Source: Berghia stephanieae
Taxonomy: Eukaryota; Mollusca; Gastropoda; Nudibranchia; Aeolidiidae
Direction of reading: 5' to 3'
DNA: 64,000 nucleotides
Assembly (NCBI GenBank): GCA_034508935.3
Contig: CM067446.1
Coordinates: 23,692,020-23,756,019 of the forward strand
In this document: positions 1 through 64,000 of the stretch, in pieces
How the letters are laid out: each line of letters begins with the position of its first letter
Position numbering within the stretch: position 1 is the stretch's first letter
Program-made: the position numbers and the translations under genes
Notes under the pieces: generated by a model
Databases searched by the model: none
Told to the model about the DNA's origin: nothing
What the model saw: only the letters and a program-made list of their open reading frames with translations

Positions 1-435
1 GTAAAAAGTTCTAGAATTACAATTAAAGCACCCAAGAAAAAGTAAGACATAGGGGAACTGGGAACAAATAGGGATCAGATGTAGATTCCAAGAGCATACC
101 ACCAATGTACTTAGTTTGAGATAAGTCTCATCCGGACATAAGTACAAAATCCAACAAAGAGGAATACACTCAAATGCTTCCATTATACATTCAAAATAAC
201 AAATATAATAATACATAATACATAACAGAGAAATGATTTACAAGGAAAAAAATATCATCTCCCAATACAATAACTATACATTTGACGGTTTCCCTCCAAG
301 CTAGGACTCCGGCCAGGGCCAGGACAAAACCAAGTAATCTCATTCCAAGACAAAGACAGAAAGCATGTTGGAAAAAAAGATATAAGGGGATAAAAGCCAC
401 AGTATGTACCCCCCCCCCCCCCTGCCCACTATGGG
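1..435 (-). repeat. Family A retroposon copy 1, cut by window edge
   Basis: Family A is a ~500-545 bp interspersed repeat. On the minus strand it begins CTGGGTGGGGTTCC, ends with GCGCCGTAAAACCCTTAAAA and an A-rich (AAAAACAAA) tail, and is flanked by 9-13 bp target duplications. Those features indicate non-autonomous retroposition. No tRNA-like A/B boxes are visible. This copy lacks its tail end outside the window, and its 5' end runs into a C run and the GTGGTG minisatellite. Confidence 0.85.
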
Positions 436-890
436 AGGTGGTGGTAGGGATGATGATGTGGTGGTAGTTCTGGTGGTAGTTCTAATAGTGGTGGTGGTTG
501 TAGTAGTAGTGGTGGTAGGGATGATGTGGTGGTGGAGGCAGTAGTAGTGGTGGTATGGATGACGATGTGGTGGTGGCCGTAGTGGTAGTGATGGTAGTGA
601 TAGTGATGTGGTGGTAGTGATGATGATGTGGTGGTATGGTAGTTGTAGTAGTAGTGGCGGTGGTAGGGATGATGATGTGGTGGTGGTTGTGGTAGTAGTG
701 GTGGTTGGGATGATGATGTGGTGGTGGTTGTAGTAGCAGTTGTGGTAGGGATGAAGATGTAGTGGTGATTGTAGTAGTGGTGACAGGAATGATGATGTGG
801 TGGTTGTTGTAGAGTGATGGTAGGGATGATGAGGTGGTAGTGGTTGTAGTACTGGTGGTGGTAGGAATGTTGATGTAGTGGTTGAGTCTT
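425..890. repeat. GTGGTG/GATGATG-rich minisatellite
   Basis: Imperfect tandem array of GTGGTGGTAGGGATGATGAT-like units with GTAGTAGTAGTGG variants. It starts directly at the CTATGGGAGGT end of family A copy 1, so it probably expanded from that end. The His/Thr-rich open frame across it is a by-product of the repeat. Confidence 0.85.
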
Positions 891-1021
891 AATAAAAGGC
901 GGAATTGTGATGGTGATGGGCGGAGATAAACCAACATTTAGGCGGAAATCCCCCTTTAGGCAGAAGATTCTCAGCCCTGTGGAAAAAGCAGAATTCCGCG
1001 AAAGGCAGAAGATTTTTTTTT

Positions 1022-1250
1022 TTTTTTTTTTTGTTTGTTTGTTGCTTTAGGTCTCTTCCAACACAATTGAGGTTATATGAGAGACCGCTGAAACAAAAAA
1101 ACAAGCAATCTAACAAAAATAGTACAAATGTCAATCAAAATCATAACCTAAAGATATCATAAGCTAAATTATAAATAACCAAGAACAAACAGGCAGAGGA
1201 TTTACAGGAAAAAAAATATCCCCTGTCAAAAATACAATCACAAACCAAAG
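1022..1250 (-). repeat. Old degraded family A-like copy
   Basis: A T run and TTTGTTTGTTTG lead into GGTCTCTTCCAACACAATTGAGG and, further on, a GGATTTACAGGAAAAAAAATATC block, matching family A landmarks in the same order and orientation. Divergence is high and the ends are unclear. Confidence 0.5.
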
Positions 1251-1392
1251 AAGCAGGATAGGCTAGTAAAGAGAAGAAGAAACGACATCACTATCGGATC
1301 GTACACCCATGCGAACATCATAGGTATATGGTTCAAGGGTGATGCTCCCATCCAACCACCCGCCGGCAGAAGATTAAGAGCACTTTTGTTTT

Positions 1393-1822
1393 GAAGGGTT
1401 TTACGATTCTTACAACACAATTAGGCCATTTCAGCACTAGTAAAACAGGAAGAAATTGGAAAGTTTAAAAAATCTGAAATTGCAAGTAAAGTTACTTAAG
1501 AAAAAGTAAGACAAAGAAGACTGGTTCAAATAAGGAACAGATGTAGATTCCAAGAGCACACTATCAGAGTAATCAGTTTGAGATCACCTAAAAGTCTCAT
1601 CCAGACAACAATTCAGGACCCCACCGAAAGGAATACACTCAAATTCTTATAGAATATATAGAAAACAGAAAACATAACAAAAAATTCAGAGAGATGATTA
1701 ACAATCTTTTAAAAATTATCTCCCAAAACTAATACTTAACATTTGACTGTTTCCCTCTCAGCTAAGGACTCCACCAAGGGCCAAGACAAAAAAATCAGAA
1801 AGCAACTCGGAAAACAAGAGGA
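1393..1822 (-). repeat. Family A retroposon copy 2, divergent
   Basis: Runs from AAGGGTTTTACGATTCTTAC through GAACAGATGTAGATTCCAAG and ACTGTTTCCCTCTCAGC to a truncated end near GCAACTCGGAAAACAAG. It lacks the CCCCACCCAG terminus. Its many differences from other copies suggest an old insertion. Confidence 0.8.
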
Positions 1823-2041
1823 TCGAAGTGACCAGATGGCCTGCATATCCAAAACGCTTCTTTTAGACGTGCAGGAAACCTTCTTGTTTGTATACCTTCT
1901 GTCAATTCACATATCAATTTGTGACCACTCATTCTGGTCTAAGTGGACTTAATATCCCACTATAAAATTGCATAATACTTAGCTATACCGGTACATTTAT
2001 TGGATAAAAGGACGACTTCTACAAAACAATTTGCTTGTTTA

Positions 2042-2586
2042 TGTTTTTGTTTTGTTTTTAAGGGTTTTACGGCGCTTGCAACACATTAAGGTCATATCAG
2101 CGCCAGTAAAAAGGAAGAAAATGGGATAGTAAAAAGTTCTAGAGTTACAATTAAAGCACAAAAGAAAAGGTAAGACAAAAGGGGAATTGGTTCAAATAGG
2201 GAACAGATGTAGATTCCAAGAGCACACCGTCAAAGTACTTAGTTTGAGATCACCTAAAAGTCTCATCCAGACACAAGCACAGGTCCCAACTAAGAGGAAT
2301 ACACTCAAATGTTTACCAATCATACAATATAATATGTAAACTAAACATAATACAATGCATAACAGAGAGATGATTTACAAGGAAAAAAATATCATCTCCC
2401 AAAACTATAACTATACATTTGACTGTTTCCCTTCCAGCCAAGGAACTCCGGCAAGGATCAGGACAAAACTAAGTAATCTCATTCCAAGACAATGACAGGA
2501 AACAATTGGGGAAACGGGTATGGGGGAATAGAAGACACAGCATGTACCTCCCTGCCCACTATGGGAGGTCAGGATCCCCACCCAGC
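2042..2586 (-). repeat. Family A retroposon copy 3, full length with TSD
   Basis: Flanked by the 13-bp duplication ATTTGCTTGTTTA at 2,029-2,041 and 2,587-2,599. The tail side reads TTTTTGTTTTGTTTTTAAGG and the head side CCCCACCCAG. This is one of the best boundaries for defining the family (about 545 bp). Confidence 0.92.
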
Positions 2587-2599
2587 ATTTGCTTGTTTA

Positions 2600-3572
2600 A
2601 AAATTTAGTTAACAACATGTTGAACTGTAATGTGTATAAGTGATGCTGGTCAAATTGATAAAAATATAATAACTCATATATATGTTGAGAAACAATACAT
2701 AACAAACGTTTTGGATATTGGCTCACACAAGGAGATTGCAGACTACAATAATACGATTAAAATTCTATATACTTTGTTTTAAAAACTCAAAGCTCTCTAA
2801 GGGAATAAAACTGTCATTTAACAACTTTATTAATAGGATTTCCGTATGATTAAAATACACTTCAAAATCCTTAAAATATTTTATCTAGCCCCAAACTTTC
2901 CTTTTTAACAAGTTTTCTTGAACTAAAGAAGTTAATGTTTAGATCTGTAGGTGATTGTAGTAAAGAAATTGTAGAAGCTCTATGATTTTTTTTTCTGGGG
3001 TAGCAGGAAATGGGTTGGACAACAATTTTTTTTCTTTCAAAAGTCATTGCTAGCGCCTATTGGTCAGAATTGATGATATACTTTAACGTTTGTTTTTCAG
3101 TGCTGAGGACTATCTCTCTAACTCTAACGCCCATTTGTCAGTGCTTAATTATTTTGTTTAGTTACTCTAACATTCTTTGATAGTCAAATTACTTCAAAAT
3201 AACTTGAATATCGATTTACCTTTATGGCAAGCCCCCAATTGAAAATAGGCCAGGGCTATGGTCAGTATTGACCTATAGCCCCGCCCCTACAAAGTAGCTA
3301 TGGATCAGTAATGTGCAATGGGCAGGTGAACACTTCATCTAAATCTTTTAACTTTTTAGTTTATGTTATTGACTTAAGAATTGCAAGCAGTGAGGAAATT
3401 CCGGAAAACAAAAACAAATAAACATATCACCAACTATCACAGTCGCGGATTTAAAAAAAAAAAAAAAAAAAAGCAAACAAAAATACAAATTATGAAAAAG
3501 ATGAGTCCAGATAGGATTAACATTAACAGATCATGGCTTGACCAAAACAGTGTCATTTTGGCCAGGAAATAT
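2600..3572. other. Unassigned AT-rich stretch
   Basis: No gene or known repeat recognised. It holds an A18 run near 3,450 and a short near-perfect hairpin at 3,254-3,280 (GGCTATGGTCA, GTAT loop, TGACCTATAGCC). Confidence 0.5.
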
Positions 3573-4064
3573 TTGTTTGTTTGTTGGTTTTTTTTTATGC
3601 GCTTGGAACACAATTAGGTCATATCATCTATATACAATTAAAAGGACTTCAGGAAAAAAGTAAGACAAAGGGAATGGTATAAATAGGGAACATATGTAGA
3701 TTCCAAGTGCACACTATCGCTATCAGTGTACTTGGTTTGAGATTACCTTAAAGTCTCACCCAGACACCAGCACAAGATCCCTCTAAGAGGAATAAACTCA
3801 AGTGTTTACAAATCATATGTTTAAAAAAAACATTACATAACAAAGAGATGATTTACAAGGAAAAAAAAGATCATCTCCCAAAACTCTTAACTATACATTC
3901 GACTGTTTCCCTCCCAGCCAAGGACTCCAGCCAGGGTCAGAACAAAACTAAGTAATCCTATTCCAAGACAAAGACAGAGAGCAATTGGAAAACAGATACA
4001 GGGGGACAGAAGACACAACAAATACCTCTCCCTGCCCACTATAAGAGGGCGGAACCCCACCCAG
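3573..4064 (-). repeat. Family A retroposon copy 4 with TSD
   Basis: Flanked by CAGGAAATAT at 3,563-3,572 and 4,065-4,074. Internal landmarks are GAACATATGTAGATTCCAAG and GACTGTTTCCCTCCCAGCC, with a CCCCACCCAG head end. The tail side is shortened relative to copy 3. Confidence 0.9.
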
Positions 4065-4244
4065 CAGGAAATATACCTACTAGTTGCATGCAGCTAAAAT
4101 TATTATTATTTCAGGCCATTTCAACATACTAAATAGTAATTATTTACTGCAGCTGGTACTTGAAACTATCACAAAACATGAATTACAGTACATGAGCGAA
4201 AGATTTAAGAAATTTCACAGCATTCTAAATCTTATCCAAAGACT

Positions 4245-5770
4245 AAAAACTTCTTCTTCTTCTTCTTTCAGCTTATCTCGCATTTTGCAGGGTTGCCATA
4301 ATGAATACCACATCTCCATGCATCTCGGTTTAGAGCATCATCTTCCTCCAGGCCCAGTTCTTTCATATCGTCCTTATCCAATCATCTAGTCTTTGGGCTT
4401 CCTTTTTTCCTCTTTCCAGCTAATTATAAATCCAATAATTTCCTCCCTCTCTCATCTCTTTACTTGTCCGAACCATTTCAATCTATCTTCTCTCATCTTT
4501 ATTGATACATTCTTCATTTCAGTCAACTTTTGAAGTCATTCATTTCTCACTCCAGCCAAGTGACCATCTCAACATCCTCATTTCTGCCACCTCAACTTCT
4601 TCATCTTGTTTCTTTGTTGTAGATGCTGTCTCTAGTCCAAATAACATTGCTGGTCTTACAATAGATGCATATATTTTCCCTTTCAGCTTTGCTGAAATTC
4701 GTTTGTCACACATAACTCCAGTTACCTTCCTCCAATTATTCCAGCCTGCCTGTATCCTCTCCTTAATCTCCAGCTCATTGCCCCCATCTCCTTGTACAGT
4801 TGTTCCTAGGTATTTGAATTGGTTTGTCTCTGGTACATCCTCTTCTTCTATCTTTATTGGTGGTCCTGCTCTCTGTTGTCCAATGCACAAATACTATGTC
4901 TTCGATCTGCTTACCCTTAATCCCCTCCTTTCCAACACCCGTCTCCAACCCTTCAGTTCCTTTTCCACCTCAGCTTTTGTATCACTGAAAAGTACTGCGT
5001 CATCCGCATACAGCATGTTCCATGGTGCCTCTCGCCGAATAGGTTCTGTTAGAACATCCATTACTATTGCAAACAGCAGTGGGCTGAGAGCCGATCCCTG
5101 GTGTAACCCAACTTTTACATTAAATGGATCAGTTGAGCAAACAGCTGTCCTTACCAGTGTTTTCTTTCCTTTGTACATATCTTGGATAACTTCGATATAT
5201 TTCTCTGTTACCCCTTTTGCTCTTAGTGCCACATTTCTTCTCTTGGTACCCTATCATATGCTTTCTCCAAGTCAATGAACACATAATGTAATTCTCTTTG
5301 CTTTTCTCTATTGTTCTCTGCGGTCACTTTTAGAACAAATATAGCATCCGTTGTACTTTTACTAGCAACAAATCCAAACTGTTCTTCACTTATGTCTACA
5401 TCTTTTCTAATCCTCTTCTCGATTATTCTTTCTCATATCTTCATTGTGTGGCTCATTAACTTGATGCCCTATAGTTGCCACATTCTTGACCATCTCCCTT
5501 ATTTTTGCATTTGGGAATCAACATACTTTTTGTCCATTCTTCTGGCATTTTTTCTTTCTGTAAGATGTTGAATAACCATACCAGGAAATCTAACCCTTCA
5601 TCTCCAAGTGATTTCCAGACTTCTGCTGGTATCTCGTCTGGTCCAACTGCTTTCCCCCTTTTCATCTTGCGCACTGTATGTCACACCTCATTCTTGCTTA
5701 TTTCAAATGTTCTCTTTCGGTTGTATAACTGCACTTCTCTCCCTGTCATTCTCTTCATTCATGAGGTGTT
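4245..5770 (-). mobile_element. 5'-truncated LINE, RTE-like reverse transcriptase
   Basis: The minus strand encodes, in pieces of different frames, GKAVGPDEIPAEVWKSLGDE, then YIEVIQDMYKGKKTLVRTAV, VGLHQGSALSPLLFAIVMD, the catalytic MLYADDAVLF, RRGLRVSRSK, and the thumb NQFKYLGTTV with KMREDRLKWFG. It ends in an AGAAGAAGAAGAAG tail at 4,245-4,265. Endonuclease and the RT N-terminus are missing. At least two frame changes and several stops break it. The clade call (RTE/BovB-Rex3 kind) rests on remembered sequence style. Confidence 0.85.
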
Positions 5771-8429
5771 TGTAGTATGTCTATTTATAATTTATAATTA
5801 TAGTAGTGCCTCTTTGTTGTTAACAAACTATTCAGATCAAGTTGGCCACCATCTTGTTTTTGTTTGGGTTCGAAGTTCTTCAACAATATTATGCACAAAC
5901 TAGAGCATTTCAACCCCATTCTATTTAATAAGATGTCTCGACAGACTAATTTTATGAACGATATTCATTGATATATCAGGTCAATACAGCCGTTTGCAAT
6001 CGCTGACTGTCTGATCGAGATTCAGCCAGCGAACCGAGGGCGGGCTTTGTGTTGTTTACTAAATCTAATGGTATAGTGATATGAATTAACTGTTAAAATA
6101 ATTTTTTTTTAATTGGATCCCATTTCCCAGGCATTCCATGAAGGAATATAGATAATCCATCAAACAGGATGTCTAATGTCAACAGGAATCAGCCATGTTT
6201 CTAAGTGAGCAAATTGGGGGTTAAGAATCTTTCCCAAAGGAAAAAAACTAAAGTGCCTGAAGCAGGACTCGAACCCAGGACCTTCCAGATCACAGTGCAA
6301 TGCCTTAACCACTTGGCCACTTCACACCCTCCTCCGCCCGCCCCCTTCCTAAAACATTAAAACATTAAAAAAAAGAAAATCTAAAAACAAAACCTAGTTG
6401 AGTTGGAAATGTGGCCAAATTTTGTCTCATCAACGGCACTTGGCACATTTTCGCACCTTAGATTCTAATGAAAAATATTAATAATCTTTTAAAAAAACAA
6501 CTAATAATTCTGCATAAACCAACATGAAAATATTACAGGTGATTTAATGCCAGTAGAAAAAAGGATGGTTGAAATCAAAATATTTAGACGAAAAAGAACC
6601 CAATGGAACCAGCGCTCAGTACTGACCAATAGCCCCTTGTGACTGCAACAAATAGGAATAATTCCCAAGACATATTCAAACCCTATCAATAAAGACTTGC
6701 CACCTGGCACCTATAATTGAAAGGTTTCAACTGAATGTTTGCATCTGTCTAAAATACATATGTAAGGTTATTTGGCAAAACCCATCAGATGTCACACAAA
6801 CCAGTTTTGAGATACGAGCAAAAAAAGGTAAAAAATCGTTATCTGCATGGTTTTCAGGGTTTATTTGTTTTTTCATTTCATCGTTTTTAGTATCCATCCA
6901 ATTTCATTCTCACGGTTTGAAATATATAAATATTTTAACTTAATTTTTTCCTGAGCTCTGTTAAGGTGTAAATTCATTCAAAATTGACCTAAAATCTGCC
7001 TCTGAGAATCTTTTAAGATTTCAATGCAATGTTGAGAATGGAAATTTTTACCAAACCCAACGCATGTCAATATGAGTGAATACTAGCTACCACCCAATTA
7101 GTAGAATGAGTGTGCATGTATAAAGAAAGTGCAAAGCAATAGTCCTCCATTCCGTTTACTTTCCTGTGTGAAATATAATGTGTCATCAATATGATATTAT
7201 AAACTATAATAAAAAATAAATTGAAGTCAAAATGAAAATGAAAATCATGAACAACATCATTACTAGAGACAAAAACATGGCTGCCGCGGATGAAAACAAT
7301 CTTTCAGGGGAGCTAGTGAAACACCTTAATGATATCAGGGAGTGAAACCTCCTGAAATATAGGAAGATGCAAAGAGACGGTGGTATTTGTCTAATAAAAT
7401 AGACCTATCATTGATGAAAGTTTCAGGACCTGCTTGCTCCATTACCATCTTTTCCTAGAGTAGTTACAGAGCAATCGAACAGCAAGTAAGGAGCCGCACA
7501 GTAACCTCCTCTTCCTAAAGTACAACATTGCAGAGGCAAAAAAAGGGGGGAAAATAAAATCAAAAACTGTGGTTGTGTTACAGAAGGGCTTTATCAATAA
7601 TAGTAAGAGATATGTTTATATTTTTTACCCCTCTACCCCCCCCCCCCCCCCCCCCCCGTTCAAATGTGAATAACTTGGGCCCTAATTAAGATAATTACAA
7701 AATTCAAACTGCATTTTGTTCAGAAATGGTGCTTCTATTCAAATAAGTAATAATATAGGATTCAAATTTTACCGACATCCTACAGGTTTTGTGAGATTAC
7801 CTCACAATTATTACATTATATAGAACCTATTCATATATATATACGTACTAATCAAATATGACATTCATACAAATCAAATGTATTGTTAAAGTTAGGAGGC
7901 ACACATCCGAGAAGTAGAGAAAATGGATTTGTTGTGATCATTGCCAATGGGCGTTTAAAGGCTTTGTCAAGTCCTCATCCAAATTGAAAAGTGATAAGGT
8001 CTGTGAAAGAGAAATGATATTTTGAGGTTAATAAAAAATAAGACAATGTACTTTATTATTTATTTACGATAAGTTGGTTTTACCATAGAGGGATTGTCTT
8101 TAACAGTGCCAATTTACACTTTGTTTGCTAGGATCTCAAAAACAGAAATCCTATTGCCATATTTCAATGGTTGACCCTATATATACTACGACTACCAATA
8201 GGCTGAAGTATATTTGTACTAATATTAAATATAATTGCGTAATTACTATAAAGAGAACATTTTATACCCATAGGACTGCAATACAGAAAATAGTTTTGGA
8301 AAAGAGAGAGTACGAATGTCAGCTTGACGTTTTTAATTCCAACACCAAACGTTTGTTTTTGAAGTTCTTTGGCACACAAAGATTAGGTTTGACAATTTAT
8401 TGAAAATTAACCAATCCCAAACAAGCCAT
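5771..8429. other. Unassigned stretch with poly-C and poly-A tracts
   Basis: No coding region recognised. It contains the tRNA-like segment at 6,255-6,335, a C18 run near 7,637 and ordinary AT-rich DNA. A 92-codon open frame at 8,125-8,403 on the plus strand has no recognisable motif. Confidence 0.4.
6255..6335 (-). repeat. tRNA-like SINE head
   Basis: The minus strand reads GTGAAGTGGCCAAGTGGTTA with an A-box-like TGGCCAAGTGG, then GGTTCGAGTCC as the B box. The acceptor and T-stem do not pair well enough for a working tRNA, so this is called a SINE head or tRNA pseudogene. Confidence 0.6.
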
Positions 8430-8700
8430 TTGAGCTTGTCAATCAATATGGACTATCTCCTAAAGTTCTAATAATTATTTCGCTGTAGATAGTAAAAAGT
8501 CTGGTGACAAAACACATCCTTGTCTAACACCTCTTGAACTTCTTCATATTCACTGAATATATATCATTTATAAGTCTGTCATAAGACCTTGTCTGGAGTA
8601 TGGAAATTCACTGAATTCTCCTTAAAGTGACGGTTGCACTTTGATTCCAAAATAAGTTTCTAATAATTCTTAGATCTCTTCCTTCCATGTCTACTTCAAG
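8430..8700 (-). mobile_element. LINE reverse transcriptase fragment
   Basis: The minus strand contains SRGVRQGCVLSPDFL, the RT block just before the catalytic domain, then, after a frame change, TIYSEIIIRTLGD. Only this fragment is readable, and its clade is unknown. Confidence 0.6.
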
Positions 8701-8853
8701 GATATTAAATAATTCACCATATTACCGTAACTTAACAAACTAGGGGATTCCCCGTAATTTGGGAGGCGTGACCCCAGGTCAACCTTGGGTCATCACTCTG
8801 ACTAAGTTACTGCCCAGGCGATATTTTTGCAACTGTGTGGTAGGGATATTTGA

Positions 8854-9306
8854 TTTGTTTTTAAGGGTTTTACGGCGCTTGCAACACAATTAGGTCATAC
8901 CAGTGCCAGTAAAAATGAAAAAAATTGGATAGTAAAAAGATTCTAGAATTACAATTAAAAGGACTTGAGGAAAAAGTAAGACAAAGGGGAATATGTTCAA
9001 ATAGGGAACAGATGTAGATTCCAAGAGCACAACATCAATGTACATAGTTTGAGATCACTTAAAAGACACCCGCACAAGTCCCCACTAAGAGGAATACACT
9101 CAAATGCTTACATTATACATTCAAAATAACAAATATAACAATACATAACAGAGAGATGATTTACAAGGAAAAAAATATCATCTCTCAAAATAATAACTAC
9201 GTATTTGACTGTTTCCCTCCCAGCCGAGCACTACAGCCAAAGTAATCTCATTCCAGGACAAAGACAGAAAGAAAATTGGAAAACAGATATAAGGGGATAG
9301 GAGATA
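8854..9306 (-). repeat. Family A retroposon copy 5
   Basis: Starts TTTTTAAGGGTTTTACGGCG, carries all internal landmarks, and stops at AAGGGGATAGGAGATAG without the CCCCACCCAG head, so it is 5'-truncated. It lies about 130 bp beyond the GAA stop codon and could be part of the 3' UTR. Confidence 0.88.
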
Positions 9307-9434
9307 GTGGGTCACAAATTATAAAAATTTAAGGTTGAATGAAGTACACAAGTGACAACATCAAAATCTGCAACAAGTAACACAATAGTTAGGGGCTATA
9401 TCTTGTCAACTTTGGACTGACTACATAACGACTT

Positions 9435-64000
<54,566 letters not shown>

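Noticed and set aside
482-937. 151-codon His/Thr-rich minus-strand frame
   Set aside because: It lies entirely in the GTGGTG minisatellite, and its composition is explained by the repeat.
1743-1952. Short plus-strand frame; similar frames in other family A copies
   Set aside because: It lies in the repeat, is not conserved between copies and has no motif.
4502-5278. 258-codon plus-strand frame
   Set aside because: It is antisense to the LINE reverse transcriptase. The minus strand carries the YADD and thumb motifs.

Overview
The window is AT-rich animal DNA. It has spliced exons with GT-AG borders, long introns, many simple repeats, and several classes of non-LTR retrotransposon, SINE and TIR transposon. 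The mixture (DIRS, Ty3, CR1/Jockey-like and RTE-like LINEs, pogo/Tigger, mariner, tRNA SINEs) suggests a marine invertebrate, probably a lophotrochozoan such as a mollusc. The species cannot be fixed from the sequence alone.

The only host gene I can support is the 3' part of a glycoside hydrolase family 31 acid alpha-glucosidase (GAA, lysosomal maltase type) on the minus strand. Fourteen coding exons run from the right edge (63,828-64,000, continuing outside the window) to the stop codon at 9,435-9,437. They include the nucleophile exon ([10 protein letters not shown]) and the acid/base exon (HWLGD), and splice phases join cleanly from exon to exon. The exon at 56,700-56,809 is one base short of the length its own phases require. 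This is either an assembly indel in a G4 run or a lesion in this copy.

Everything else is repeat DNA. At 1-9.4 kb, downstream of the stop codon, lie several copies of a ~500 bp retroposon family (family A), a GTGGTG minisatellite and pieces of two LINEs. At 9.6-12.7 kb two more LINE pieces sit in and beside short introns. At 12.85-21.59 kb there is one large foldback element with inverted, internally repetitive arms and an 8-bp target duplication. It was later invaded by two family A copies, a tRNA SINE and a Ty3-type LTR retrotransposon. At 21.6-31.1 kb are AAT and TA microsatellites, a mariner remnant, SINEs, three copies of a 1.2 kb TIR element and a Tigger piece. At 31.8-39.9 kb a mariner holds a complete-length Tigger inside it, followed by a CR1/Jockey-like LINE that holds a family A copy. 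At 40-47 kb are a 75-bp satellite, tRNA-like SINE heads and LINE pieces. At 49-54.6 kb are three LINE remnants. At 55-58 kb are pogo-like non-coding elements, and at 58.6-63.3 kb there is a DIRS retroelement with its inverted ends and internal complementary region.

All ten family A copies point the same way, the same strand as the GAA gene. That, and the foldback element, are the observations most worth a second look.
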